A stretch of DNA of 33,001 nt from Anaerolineales bacterium (GCA_011524645.1 WTJY01000046.1:1-33001); one strand, 5' to 3'; shown: positions 16,341 through 25,104, numbered from the stretch's first letter. A program made the numbers and translations. Notes: a model not told the origin generated them from the letters alone.

Positions 16341-19300
16341 ATGGATATTCCATTGACCACCAAAACTAAGGAGTGGTTTTTCCTAGACAACCTCAATGAG
16401 GGTGTTGTTGTTTTGCGGTTGACTGGTGATTTGGAGTACGCAAATTTGTCAGCCAACGAGCTGTTGCAACTCCCTGAGCAAACAAAAAATTTGCGCGATA
16501 TTTATCACGAAAATGCTACACATGAAAGATGGGATGCTTGGGCACGGCTATTAACACCACCCCATGATTGTTATTTAAAGACAAATTTAGGGTATTTGTT
16601 TATTCAGGCGAAGTCTGTTGTTCGGGAGGACGAAACTTTCATTCAACTGATTTTAAATGGAAGCCCTTATACGGATGTTTTGCCGAGTGAGCAGTCTCCG
16701 GAGCAGTTGCACGCGTATATTGAATCCCTCAGGCGTGAAAATCGTCGTTTAATGCAACACTCTAATCAAGTCGAGTACTTAACGATTATTTCAGAAGCGA
16801 GTCAGGGTTTTTCCCACAGTGGTGACGCTAGGCATATCTTGCAAACGCTGGGTGAATCGATGACGCGCATGGCGAACGGCTTCGGCTATAGTTTTTACTT
16901 ATGGGATGAAACGCAGTCATTTTTGACACTCGAAATTGATTGTATTCAGCTGCCTGAAAAAGCAGTGCGTTTTGTTGTGGATCGTTATCCATTGGCGCAA
17001 TATCGTATGTTTCGGCAACTGTTGGAAGAGCATACACTGTTGGTTCTCGAAAGTGGTGCGGGGCTTCCTGGATCTCCTTTGTGGTCGCAACCGGCCGTCC
17101 CTCATAATGTGATTTTGCTTTCGTTGTTTGTGGCAGGACGGCCGTATGGGGTGTTGGCCCTTGGCTTAACCGGTAACCAAAACGAACTGACTGAACATTT
17201 GATTCAGTTTATGGCAACGCAAATCAATCAGTCGAGTGTTGCGTTGGAAAAAGCGGAGCTGTTCAAAAGCGCTAAAGAGCGAGAACAGTTTTTAGAAAGC
17301 TTGGGCCGCGTGAGTTTGGCGATTAATGGGACGCTTGAGCTCTCCAAAGTCTTACAGCTTATTTGCCACGAAAGCCGCGAAATTTTCGGCGTGACCGATG
17401 TCTATATTTGGCAGAAGCGGGCTGGGGAAAAGCATGAATTTGTTGGGATTGCGGCTGAAGGCTTAGGTGATGATCAGTTTGTTGGCTTAACAATTGCCGA
17501 TGATGATGATCACTTGTTGGCTCACCACGTGGCGAAGAGCGGAAAAAGTTTCTACATTAATCAAGTTGGTGAGACGGATGATTTTACGATGCGTATCCCG
17601 CATCCAGAGACGGTGCAAGCGGTTTTGGGCGCACCTTTGGTTCGCCAAGATGAAACGATTGGCGTTTTATTGTTGATTAACCGCGATGCTAATATCATCT
17701 TTACAGATCGTCATTTGATCAATGCGGATTCCTTTGCGGTTCAAGTTGCCATCGCTTTAAGAAATGCCAGTTTGGTGACATCGTTGCGCCAAGTGAATGA
17801 GGAATTGGACCAACGTGTGGCGAGCAGAACCCATGATTTGGGTTTGGAGCGAGATCGTTTTCAAACGTTGCTACGCATTAATAATGAATTGGCGTCGACA
17901 CTAGATGAAGATCGTGTATTGATGCGGGCATTGGAGCTTGTGAATGATGTCGTACAGGCCGCCCATGCTGCGATTGTATTGATTGATGGCACAACAAATG
18001 ATTTGGTTTATCGTGGAATTTTTGGCGAGGAACTGGTCGGTCTCGAAGGTCAGCCTACAGGTTTGAAGAAAACAGATGGTGTTGTTGGTTGGATTATTGA
18101 TCAATTGCAACCGATTTTGGTTCATGATTTAGAAGCAGATTCTCGTTGGCCAGAACGGCCGATGTTGGGAGACGGCCGTTCTTTGATTGGCGCACCTCTC
18201 TTATTTAATCAGAATGTAATCGGTGCTATGATTTTCTGGCATCGTGAACCGAGCGCATTTGATGCCGAGCAGTTACGTCTTGTTGAAGGGGCCGCGACAC
18301 AATTTTCGACAACTTTATACAATGCCCATCTTTACCAATTGGTGAGTAGCCAAGCCGGCCGCTTAAGCAGTATGTTGCGTACAGAGCAAGTTAATGCTGC
18401 GAAGAATCAGTCGGTGCTAGAAAGTATTGCGGATGGGGTGCTCGTTTCGGATGAAAATGGGACGGTCATCGTGGTTAATGACGCGCTGGCTGATATTTTA
18501 GGTATGGCGAAGCACAATTTGTTGGGACGCGATGTTGCCGAACTGTCCGGTTTGTACAGCATTGCGGGTGATGCTTGGGGTGAAACGATCCAAACTTGGG
18601 CGGCTGGTGATAGCCCGACATCGCGGCAGTCATTGGAAGATACGATGTCATTGGCTGATGAAAACAAGATGGTGCGTGTCCATTTGGCACCGGTCTTTGT
18701 TGACGGTAAATTTTTTGGGACTGTTTCGATTTTCCGTGATATTACAAAAGATGTTGAAGTAGATCGAGTAAAAACTGAGTTCGTTTCGACCGTTTCCCAT
18801 GAATTACGTACGCCGTTGACATCGATTAAAGGATATACGGACTTGCTTTTGATGGGGGCTACCGGCCCGATTGGCGAGGGTCCATCTCGGTATTTGCAAG
18901 TTATTAAAAACAATGCGGATCGATTGCAAGAGCTGGTAAATGATTTATTGGATATATCTCGGATCGAAACAGGGAGAACGGAATTAGATGCTCGGCCGTT
19001 AGATGTCACATCGATTATCAAACAAGTTGTCAATGATCATTTACAAGGGCGTGTTCAGCACGAAAAGAAGCAGATTGAAACTAAAATTGCGGTGGCAGAT
19101 AGCTTGCCTTTGGCAAATGCGGACCACAAGCGTGTGACGCAGATTGTTACTAACTTGGTTGACAACGCATTTAATTACACACCTGAAGATGGCTGTATTA
19201 CGGTGTCGGCCGGATATGATGAAGAGTATGTTTTTGTCAGTATTTCTGATACAGGAATTGGGATTAGTCCTGAAGTGATGGAAAAGATATTTGATCGTTT

Positions 19301-19478
19301 TTATCGCTCTGATGATCATCGCGTGCAGCGCGTGTCAGGAACCGGCTTAGGTTTAGCGATTGTTAAAAGTTTGGTTGAGATGCATGGTGGACAATTAACG
19401 GTTGAAAGTGCTGTTGGAGAAGGGAGTACTTTCCGATTCAATTTGCCAAAAGTAATAGAAGAAGGGCAGTTGATTTAG
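16341..19478 (+). CDS. Large soluble multi-GAF/PAS hybrid-type sensor histidine kinase
   Basis: Sensor kinase of 1045 residues with no membrane segment. Order: a PAS-like N-terminus (about 10-110), a GAF-like domain (about 150-310), a second GAF (about 320-475), a coiled coil (480-500), a third GAF (about 510-665), a PAS domain (about 690-805), HisKA with H820 in VSHELRTPLTSIKGY, and HATPase with N942 (LVDNAFNYTP), D970 (DTGIGI) and the GTGLGLAIV box from G1000. No receiver is fused, but a receiver-only protein starts 1 base after its stop codon and another regulator lies upstream, so one kinase probably serves two receivers. The ligands of the GAF domains are not evident. Confidence 0.94.
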   Translation: MDIPLTTKTKEWFFLDNLNEGVVVLRLTGDLEYANLSANELLQLPEQTKNLRDIYHENATHERWDAWARLLTPPHDCYLKTNLGYLFIQAKSVVREDETFIQLILNGSPYTDVLPSEQSPEQLHAYIESLRRENRRLMQHSNQVEYLTIISEASQGFSHSGDARHILQTLGESMTRMANGFGYSFYLWDETQSFLTLEIDCIQLPEKAVRFVVDRYPLAQYRMFRQLLEEHTLLVLESGAGLPGSPLWSQPAVPHNVILLSLFVAGRPYGVLALGLTGNQNELTEHLIQFMATQINQSSVALEKAELFKSAKEREQFLESLGRVSLAINGTLELSKVLQLICHESREIFGVTDVYIWQKRAGEKHEFVGIAAEGLGDDQFVGLTIADDDDHLLAHHVAKSGKSFYINQVGETDDFTMRIPHPETVQAVLGAPLVRQDETIGVLLLINRDANIIFTDRHLINADSFAVQVAIALRNASLVTSLRQVNEELDQRVASRTHDLGLERDRFQTLLRINNELASTLDEDRVLMRALELVNDVVQAAHAAIVLIDGTTNDLVYRGIFGEELVGLEGQPTGLKKTDGVVGWIIDQLQPILVHDLEADSRWPERPMLGDGRSLIGAPLLFNQNVIGAMIFWHREPSAFDAEQLRLVEGAATQFSTTLYNAHLYQLVSSQAGRLSSMLRTEQVNAAKNQSVLESIADGVLVSDENGTVIVVNDALADILGMAKHNLLGRDVAELSGLYSIAGDAWGETIQTWAAGDSPTSRQSLEDTMSLADENKMVRVHLAPVFVDGKFFGTVSIFRDITKDVEVDRVKTEFVSTVSHELRTPLTSIKGYTDLLLMGATGPIGEGPSRYLQVIKNNADRLQELVNDLLDISRIETGRTELDARPLDVTSIIKQVVNDHLQGRVQHEKKQIETKIAVADSLPLANADHKRVTQIVTNLVDNAFNYTPEDGCITVSAGYDEEYVFVSISDTGIGISPEVMEKIFDRFYRSDDHRVQRVSGTGLGLAIVKSLVEMHGGQLTVESAVGEGSTFRFNLPKVIEEGQLI

Positions 19479-19479
19479 T

Positions 19480-19842
19480 ATGACAAAAATTTTGATTGCA
19501 GAAGATGAAAATGATATCCGTGAATTGATTAAGCTTACATTACAGTTTAATGGATTTGACGTGACTACTGCATATGATGGGCAAAATGCGGTAGAGTTGG
19601 CAGGAACGGCCGATTTTGATTTAATCATGATGGATGTACGGATGCCTCGCTTGACAGGATATGAAGCCTGTGAGGTTTTAAAAGCTGATCCTAAGACAAA
19701 AGACATTCCCATTATTTTCTTATCAGCTAAAGGACAAGAGTCCGAAATTGCAATAGGGAAAGAAGTGGGTGCGGCTGGGTATTTGCTTAAACCATTTGCT
19801 CCGGATCAATTGGTTAAGAAGATTCGTGAAATATTGGCTTAG
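19480..19842 (+). CDS. Single-domain response regulator (CheY-like)
   Basis: Receiver-only protein of 120 residues: acidic pair E8/D9, phospho-acceptor D52 (MDVRMPRLTG), switch serine S82 (FLSAKG) and K104 (LLKPF). It has no output domain, so it must act by protein contact or phosphotransfer. It starts 1 base after the stop of the 1045-residue kinase, implying translational coupling and a direct partnership. The pattern (kinase plus CheY-like receiver) suits a relay or a phosphate sink feeding the GTPase/PATAN part of the locus. Confidence 0.95.
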   Translation: MTKILIAEDENDIRELIKLTLQFNGFDVTTAYDGQNAVELAGTADFDLIMMDVRMPRLTGYEACEVLKADPKTKDIPIIFLSAKGQESEIAIGKEVGAAGYLLKPFAPDQLVKKIREILA

Positions 19843-19844
19843 AG

Positions 19845-19874
19845 TTTTTGTAAATTCTGACATCTTTTTGTAAA
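19845..19874. repeat. TTTTTGTAAA direct repeat, 20 bases apart
   Basis: Two copies of TTTTTGTAAA (19845-19854 and 19865-19874) lie in the 106-base gap before the second hydrolase gene, exactly 20 bases apart start to start, about two helical turns. This spacing is typical of tandem regulator sites, but no binding protein can be named and AT-rich coincidence is possible. Confidence 0.3.
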
Positions 19875-19948
19875 GTAACAGTGCTGTGTAGTACTGAAGT
19901 ATTATTCTCTTGGTTCTCGAACCGATACAAAGGTAAACGACGAAGCGC

Positions 19949-20722
19949 ATGAGTATCGCGACAGTTGGCGACAATCTAATTCATTATGAAGTTTTAGGCC
20001 GTGGTGAGCCGGTTATATTTGTACATGGCTGGCTAGGTTCTTGGCGTTATTGGTGGCCGTCTATGCAGGCTTTGTCGGCACGGCATCGGACATTCGCTTT
20101 CGATTTCTGGGGTTTTGGAGATTCCAGTAAATACAGTGAGAAATATGCATTTGACGCTTATGTTGAAATGCTGGGTGATTTTATTGATAAGCTCGGTATT
20201 TTTAAGCCGGTGACGTTGGTGGGGCATGCCTTGGGTGGCGCGGTTGCATTACGTTACACCGTGCAAAACCCGGATCGGGTGCAACGTGTTGCTTCTGTGG
20301 CGGTTCCCCTAGTTGGTGATGCGGTTAATGAGCGTTTGACAACATGGGATTCTTCTTCTGTATTGAGTCGTGTGGTTGGTGCGAGTTATCCGGAAGTCGA
20401 TATGGAGTTACGCAAAACAGATAATGTCGCGATGAATTCTACGGCGCGTGATGTTATTCAGGAAAACTTTATTCAAGATGCGCTGACTTGTCCACGGCCG
20501 TTTTTGATGATTTTTGGTGATCAAGATCCACTGGTGAAGCAGATGACTGACCGCTTAGTCGATACACCTGATTCAGTTGCTTATGTTTCACTTGAATGTA
20601 ATCATTTTCCGATGTTGGAACAAGCGATGAAATTTAACCGTTTGGTGCTTGATTTTACCCATTCGGATGGCAATTTGCAGGCTATCGCTCCGAAAGATCA
20701 TTGGCAAAGACGAAATCGCTAA
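19949..20722 (+). CDS. Alpha/beta hydrolase-fold protein lacking the nucleophile serine
   Basis: The 257-residue protein has the full alpha/beta hydrolase framework: VHGWLGSW (25-32), DFWGFGDSS (52-60), GDQDP with D193, and NHFPM with H219. The nucleophile elbow reads GHALGG, with alanine at position 94 where serine belongs (codon GCC at about 20228). The aspartate and histidine are kept. It is a close paralogue in layout of the intact hydrolase at 12817-13689, sharing the HGW, WGFGDS and HFPM blocks. A hydrolytic role is unlikely; a ligand-binding or regulatory role is inferred from position next to a two-component pair. The start ATG 19949 opens directly at the first strand. Confidence 0.9.
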   Translation: MSIATVGDNLIHYEVLGRGEPVIFVHGWLGSWRYWWPSMQALSARHRTFAFDFWGFGDSSKYSEKYAFDAYVEMLGDFIDKLGIFKPVTLVGHALGGAVALRYTVQNPDRVQRVASVAVPLVGDAVNERLTTWDSSSVLSRVVGASYPEVDMELRKTDNVAMNSTARDVIQENFIQDALTCPRPFLMIFGDQDPLVKQMTDRLVDTPDSVAYVSLECNHFPMLEQAMKFNRLVLDFTHSDGNLQAIAPKDHWQRRNR

Positions 20723-21148
20723 GCTTGGGCCACTTGGTGAGGTAAAAGATGTATTGGGAATAGAGGGAGTTACGCACCACCCAGAGATTTGTAAACTTAG
20801 GACTGCAAGCTAAATAACTGTCGTACTTGACTCGTCACCGCCTATGGCGGCTCATAATATTGTTTATTAGGTTTTTTCGTTGGCATTGTCAACGAAAAAA
20901 CCTAATCTAAAACTGTCTTGCTCGGCCGTAGGCCGAGCAAGACAATAGATAGTACATACGACAATTATTTAGCCGTTATTCCTTAATAGTCTGCTTTTTG
21001 CTTGAAATGTTTATGTTTTAGCGTTGTTGCGTTGTTGCGTTGTAAGTGTTTGGGCGTTTTGTAGATAGATAAATGTATCTTTGTGTTTTGTTTGCACTTT
21101 GTATTGTGCTTAGAGAATTGACAAGAGGTTCTTTGGAGTAGTATCGAT
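20723..21148. other. Intergenic region containing the foldback element
   Basis: This 426-base gap between two plus-strand genes has no credible gene. Its centre (20809-20973) is the foldback element described separately. The right side (20980-21148) is T/G-rich with short GTTGTTGCGTTGTTGCG repeats and ends with TTGGAG about 11 bases before the DUF3048 start. Confidence 0.6.
20809..20973. repeat. Foldback (MITE-like) element with terminal inverted repeats
   Basis: The ends are 17-base inverted repeats with one mismatch (20809-20825 and 20957-20973; core CTAAATAA-TGTCGTA). Inside are three hairpins: CCGCC-TAT-GGCGG (20838-20850), a perfect 17-bp stem with 7-base loop (20866-20882 with 20890-20906) and a perfect 14-bp stem with 3-base loop GTA (20914-20927 with 20931-20944). 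The last contains the CGGCCG motif. No target-site duplication is obvious at the edges and no transposase is encoded. It may be a non-autonomous mobile element, and the hairpins would also stop transcription from the signalling locus. Confidence 0.7.
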
Positions 21149-22387
21149 ATGGTCAGGCGAGTTTTGTTTGTTTGCTTAGCGTTGAGTCTGTTGTTGTGTG
21201 CTGTTGCTTGTGGCTCCGAGAGTCCTATAGCCGATGTTGAGCCGACGGTGATTGTGACCGAAACGGTGTTGCCCACGCCGACACTCATTGTGGCGACCCA
21301 TACGCTTCCGCCACCACCGACGATGGCTGAGCCGGCAACGAGCACACCGATGCCTACGGCCGTGCCAACTGAAACACCTGTATTGGTAAATGAGACAGTG
21401 CTGGTTACACCATTGCCTCCGTTTGTTGCCCCAGACGGTTTTGTTGATCCCGATGCGTTTCCGGACAACCTGAACCCTTTTACTGGCGCGCCGATTACAG
21501 AAGAACGACGCGAACAACGGCCGATCGCTGTTAAAATTTCTAACTATCCACCAGAAGTTCGGCCGCAATGGGGGCTTAATCAAGCGGATTTGGTGTTTGA
21601 GCATTATGCGGAAGGTGGTGTGACCCGCTTTACGGCATTGTTTTATGGGGGGCGTGCGCCACAAGTTGGGTCGATTAGAAGCGGCCGGTTGATTGATTTA
21701 GAAATTCCCAAAATGTATGATGCCGCATTTGCTTATTCCGGCTCTGCGGGGTTGGTGCGTGAGAAATTTAGGGACAGCGACTTTTTTGAACGGATTATTT
21801 CTCCCGACTTTGCTCATGGTGGGTTTGAGCGGATTCCGGATGGGGACAAAGCGTTTGAACACACCTTGTTTACGAATACAGATACACTGCACTATTTATT
21901 AGATTTGCGTGGTGAAGATGTTCGGCCGGTTTTGCCACAACATATGTCATTTAGTCGCGGATTGCCCGCTGATGGGCAGGCGGCTAGCCAAGTCGAAGTG
22001 CGATATGGTGGAACCAATAGCTTTTGGTCTTATCATTCCGGCCGGTATTGGCGCTGGACAGATGGGACGATTCATGTAGATGCCGCTACGGGTGAACAGC
22101 TCAACTTCAAAAACATTGTTGTGGTTTATGCACACCATCAAGATACTGATATTTTGGAAGACAATAATAACGGTGGCAATTATTCGATTCAGATTCAGAT
22201 TTGGGGCAGGGGCCGTGTCACGATTTTCCGCGATGGACAAATGTTTGAGGGAGAATGGCGACGCGAAGATCCGAATCACATGCTAATTTTTTATGATTTA
22301 GATGGAAATCCACTCCCTCTGGCTGTTGGGAACAGCTTTTTTCAAATGGCTCCTAATCAATTTGAAGGGGTGATTGTTACTCCGTAG
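21149..22387 (+). CDS. DUF3048 (YerB-like) lipoprotein
   Basis: Residues 1-20 are a lipoprotein signal (hydrophobic VLFVCLALSLLLCAVA, then C21 as the lipidated cysteine), so the protein is anchored on the outer face of the membrane. A Pro/Thr/Val-rich linker (25-95) forms a flexible spacer. The DUF3048 domain begins about 98 with NPFTGAP, RPIAVKISN and the family block LVFEHYAEGGVTRFTALFY (148-166), followed by GSIRSGR and a second beta-rich half to the C-terminus. Family function is not established. ATG 21149 is preceded by GGAG at 11 bases. Its last 11 bases overlap the convergent gene on the other strand. Confidence 0.92.
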   Translation: MVRRVLFVCLALSLLLCAVACGSESPIADVEPTVIVTETVLPTPTLIVATHTLPPPPTMAEPATSTPMPTAVPTETPVLVNETVLVTPLPPFVAPDGFVDPDAFPDNLNPFTGAPITEERREQRPIAVKISNYPPEVRPQWGLNQADLVFEHYAEGGVTRFTALFYGGRAPQVGSIRSGRLIDLEIPKMYDAAFAYSGSAGLVREKFRDSDFFERIISPDFAHGGFERIPDGDKAFEHTLFTNTDTLHYLLDLRGEDVRPVLPQHMSFSRGLPADGQAASQVEVRYGGTNSFWSYHSGRYWRWTDGTIHVDAATGEQLNFKNIVVVYAHHQDTDILEDNNNGGNYSIQIQIWGRGRVTIFRDGQMFEGEWRREDPNHMLIFYDLDGNPLPLAVGNSFFQMAPNQFEGVIVTP

Positions 22388-23147
22388 GGTATTTGTCAAT
22401 TAGAGGTGCGAGGTAAGATTGAAGCAACGGAATGGCGCGCGGGATTGCGCTGTCAATCGTCGATTGAACGAGGTCCCATGACACGCGCTGGAATACATGT
22501 TCATCCATCCATTCTGGGTCATTGAGACGATCGATAAACTCTTGCGCGGTCATTTGCATCCGTTTGGCGTAGATGGTGACCGTTTTGCTAATTGCATCAG
22601 GTTGGAGTTGTTCTGTGATTGTATTGTGCCATTTTTGTAAGTTTTCAATTGAGGCAAATGACAAAATGGTGGGGATGGGGGCCTTATTGAGCGGCGTTGT
22701 GACACGTCGGGTGAGGTGAGCTTGGGCTTCTCTATCGAGATAGGTCAGCATAATATTATGGGCGAGGTACCGTATGAGGGGTTCCGCCCATTCTGCGTTT
22801 CTGAAATGAGGGGTAAGGACATTGTGGTCCCAGATAAGATCGAATAGTAGATGTGTGCCGTAACCGGCCGTGAAAACCGCCTGATTTAGGCTGAGTTGTT
22901 CTGGATTGCCTAAGTGGGGTTCAGTTTCTAATAAGCGGCCAAACGCGTTATAGTCTCCTTTTTGGGGCGGGATTGGGTAAAAGTGGGTTACATCTCGCTT
23001 GACTTCACAAATGGCTTGAAAATCGGGAGCGATATTACCAAAACTAAACGCGGGCAAGTGGTTGATTAACAACGGCCGTAGCGGCTCGATTTCTGGATAG
23101 TCCAGCAACTTTTCAACCATATGGAGATGCATAAAAGGGGTTGGCAT
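22377..23147 (-). CDS. Zinc-dependent phospholipase C-like protein
   Basis: The 256-residue protein has the pattern of the zinc-dependent phospholipase C / S1-P1 nuclease-like helical family common as a housekeeping hypothetical: PFMHLHM at the N-terminus (H7/H9), GNIAPDF (38-43, D42), VTHFYP (H55), then GYGTHLLFDLIWDH (95-108; H99, D103). These histidines and aspartates could bind two or three metal ions. No signal peptide is seen, so it is likely cytosolic; the substrate is unknown. It converges with and overlaps the DUF3048 gene by 11 bases. Confidence 0.75.
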   Translation of the reverse strand: MPTPFMHLHMVEKLLDYPEIEPLRPLLINHLPAFSFGNIAPDFQAICEVKRDVTHFYPIPPQKGDYNAFGRLLETEPHLGNPEQLSLNQAVFTAGYGTHLLFDLIWDHNVLTPHFRNAEWAEPLIRYLAHNIMLTYLDREAQAHLTRRVTTPLNKAPIPTILSFASIENLQKWHNTITEQLQPDAISKTVTIYAKRMQMTAQEFIDRLNDPEWMDEHVFQRVSWDLVQSTIDSAIPRAIPLLQSYLAPLIDKYPTE

Positions 23148-23253
23148 ATTGTTTTTAGATATATGGGATCGAGACGATCTAAAAATGAGAAAAGGTTGAT
23201 CACCATCGATTATATGGGGGCGATTTCAGATAGGAAAGAGATTTTATTCAATC

Positions 23254-24234
23254 TTAGCGATGCCAGTTGGGGCAAGAAGATGGGGCGAACCAGCGCGTCC
23301 CTTGATTTTGTTGGCCCCGCAATCGGCTGATGCTCGGTAAACAAGCGATTATAACTCGGGGGCTTTTGGTGATTTGTTCTTTATTACTTATCGTTCCGAG
23401 CTTTACATTTAGATCGTCTTCAATGGTGTCGCTTTGGCCAAATTGGATCGGGTCCGGAGTGGGGACGATATAAGCGACAGGGACGATATATCCTTTGATT
23501 CGATAGGCACGGCCACTTTCGCCGATCGCATTATAAATGATGTGTTCCGCATACGTATGAAAGCCGGAGAGCGGTTGTTCACCTAAGATTTGTAGGTTGT
23601 TATGGGAGACATGCCCTTGGCTCACTTCGATGGCGAGGGTCCAGCGGTCCGCGATATCGGGGGAGAAGCCGGAGGTGACAAGCACGGCACGACTATAGTT
23701 GTCGATCACTTGGGCGGCGTACTGGCGGGGGACTGTTCGTGTGGCGTTGTGCCAGCCACCACTGTATGCGGCGAGCGCGGCTGAAATATCGCCGCCAGAT
23801 TGGCGTAAGATATCGGCTAAGATCGCGACCCCCCAGCGTAAATTAAGTCCTGGATTTGTGAGCTCTTCACTTGACGGTCGCCATTCGAGCCCTGGACTGG
23901 ATGGCATGACTCCCATGAGCCCTACAGCACCTACATGACTTACCCCATTGGGGTCTCCACCTGATTCTGAAAAGACCACAGATGCGACTAAATCTGGCGC
24001 GATTCCGTGGCTGTGAGCGACTTTGGTGATTGCGTTGCCCCATTGTTGGACATTGCTTGGCCAATACGTAGATATTTCAGATACGGCCGGAGCGGATGTG
24101 GCGTGGCTGACATTCCCCGCTGTTTGTGCGGCGTAGGTAGGGGACGGTGCAGAGGTTGAGGTGAGAAAAACACTCAACATGAGAAGCCCTGAGATTGTGA
24201 ATCTGTGCAATTTTTGCTTAAAGGGGAACAACAT
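23254..24234 (-). CDS. Secreted lytic transglycosylase (SLT domain)
   Basis: Peptidoglycan-cleaving enzyme. With the start at 24234 the protein is 326 residues: basic start MLFPFKQKLHR, hydrophobic segment TISGLLMLSVFLTS, and probable cleavage near TYAA (about 35). The SLT domain follows, with catalytic E90 in FSESGGDPNG, GAVGLMGVMP (102-111), LRWGVAILADIL and AALAAYSGG. About 150 further residues form an uncharacterised C-terminal region. An upstream in-frame ATG (24288) would add 18 residues before the basic start and spoil a simple signal peptide, so I prefer 24234. It stands alone, reading toward the phospholipase-like gene. Confidence 0.88.
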   Translation of the reverse strand: MLFPFKQKLHRFTISGLLMLSVFLTSTSAPSPTYAAQTAGNVSHATSAPAVSEISTYWPSNVQQWGNAITKVAHSHGIAPDLVASVVFSESGGDPNGVSHVGAVGLMGVMPSSPGLEWRPSSEELTNPGLNLRWGVAILADILRQSGGDISAALAAYSGGWHNATRTVPRQYAAQVIDNYSRAVLVTSGFSPDIADRWTLAIEVSQGHVSHNNLQILGEQPLSGFHTYAEHIIYNAIGESGRAYRIKGYIVPVAYIVPTPDPIQFGQSDTIEDDLNVKLGTISNKEQITKSPRVIIACLPSISRLRGQQNQGTRWFAPSSCPNWHR

Positions 24235-24400
24235 GAAAGATATTTGATCCAATGTACTGCAGAATATATGGATTAGGCATTTTAGCAAAGCGGAAAATGG
24301 GCGTCAATTCCGAGTTTATTTGTCTTTGTATAGGTGTCATGCTAAGATTTTTTACTTAGCGATTTAGTATGTCATAAACCACACGAAGTAGGCAGATGTG

Positions 24401-24757
24401 ATGACGAACATCTTGATTATTGACGATTCTCCACAAATGGGACATATGTTAACAGAGTTGGTGCGCTTGTTGGGGTATAAATCTCAGTTTGCGCAGGGAG
24501 GGGTGGCCGGTGTTGCTGCGGTTCAGGAGCAAATACCGGATTTGGTTTTGCTCGATATTATGATGCCCGAGCTAAATGGCTGGCAGGTACAGGAGCGGGT
24601 GCGGTGCTTTTCGTCTGTTCCGATTATTTTCGTCTCAACTGATAATTCGGCCGTTAGCCGGATACAGGCTGCACAAGTGGGATGCCGTTTATTGCCCAAA
24701 AATGTGACACCGGCCGTGCTAAAAAAGAACATTGAAGAACATCTACGCGTTTCGTAG
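24401..24757 (+). CDS. Orphan single-domain response regulator
   Basis: Receiver-only protein of 118 residues: D8/D9 (LIIDDSP), phospho-acceptor D52 (LLDIMMPELNG), switch T80 in VSTDN and K100 (LLPKN). The usual KPF reads PKN, a small departure. No kinase gene is adjacent. Start ATG 24401 is chosen over GTG 24398 directly before it; the difference is one residue. Relative to the other CheY-like protein here it diverges clearly, so it is not a recent copy. Confidence 0.9.
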   Translation: MTNILIIDDSPQMGHMLTELVRLLGYKSQFAQGGVAGVAAVQEQIPDLVLLDIMMPELNGWQVQERVRCFSSVPIIFVSTDNSAVSRIQAAQVGCRLLPKNVTPAVLKKNIEEHLRVS

Positions 24758-24781
24758 ACTTGTATTACAGGTTTGTTCGCG

Positions 24782-24997
24782 TTAACTGCTTACTGTGGTA
24801 AACGGTTTAGGTAAGGGGATCAGGTTGTTGACAACCGCTAAACCCAACAAAATGATCCCTAGCGCGATAATGCTGTTTGTGGTGATTTGTTCACCCAAGA
24901 AGACTGCGCCCCAGCTCTCACCATTGATCGGGATTAAATCGGTCACAAATGTGGCGTAAGTTGGGCCAGCAAGTGGGTTGAGGGGATAAAAACAGAG
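24782..24997 (-). pseudogene. EamA/DMT transporter remnant (C-terminal fragment)
   Basis: The reading frame encodes only the last pair of helices of an EamA (drug/metabolite) transporter: TYATFVTDLIPINGESWGAV, then FLGEQITTNSIIALGIILLG, matching the family's LIPv...LGE...G..lIl.G end. A complete protein would need about 220 more residues upstream, and none are present. The frame remains open to 25093, but that part runs into an imperfect hairpin and does not look like transporter. I read this as a truncated remnant. Confidence 0.7.
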
Positions 24998-25043
24998 GAA
25001 GGTTCCTACATTCGGCAGTATCAGGAATTTTTGTTTGTATGGC

Positions 25044-25104
25044 AGAAGCTCAACACTGTCTCTTAAGACGTGAACAGATGTCACGTGAGACAAATTGAGC
25101 TTCT
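25044..25104. repeat. Long imperfect hairpin next to the EamA remnant
   Basis: AGAAGCTCAA (25044-25053) pairs with TTGAGCTTCT (25095-25104), TGTCTC (25057-25062) with GAGACA (25087-25092), and CGTGA (25069-25073) with TCACG (25081-25085). The result is a three-step stem of about 60 bases. It lies 34 bases after the stop of the HTH-repeat protein gene (minus strand), so it may be its terminator, or the scar of the event that truncated the transporter. Confidence 0.6.

Noticed and set aside
18407-19033. Long minus-strand reading frame of 208 codons
   Set aside because: It lies wholly inside the sensor kinase gene, which has clear catalytic motifs in the other strand; a shadow frame.
24782-25093. 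A complete small multidrug-resistance type transporter of 103 residues
   Set aside because: The sequence matches the C-terminal helices of the larger EamA family, and the first part falls in a hairpin, so a remnant fits better.
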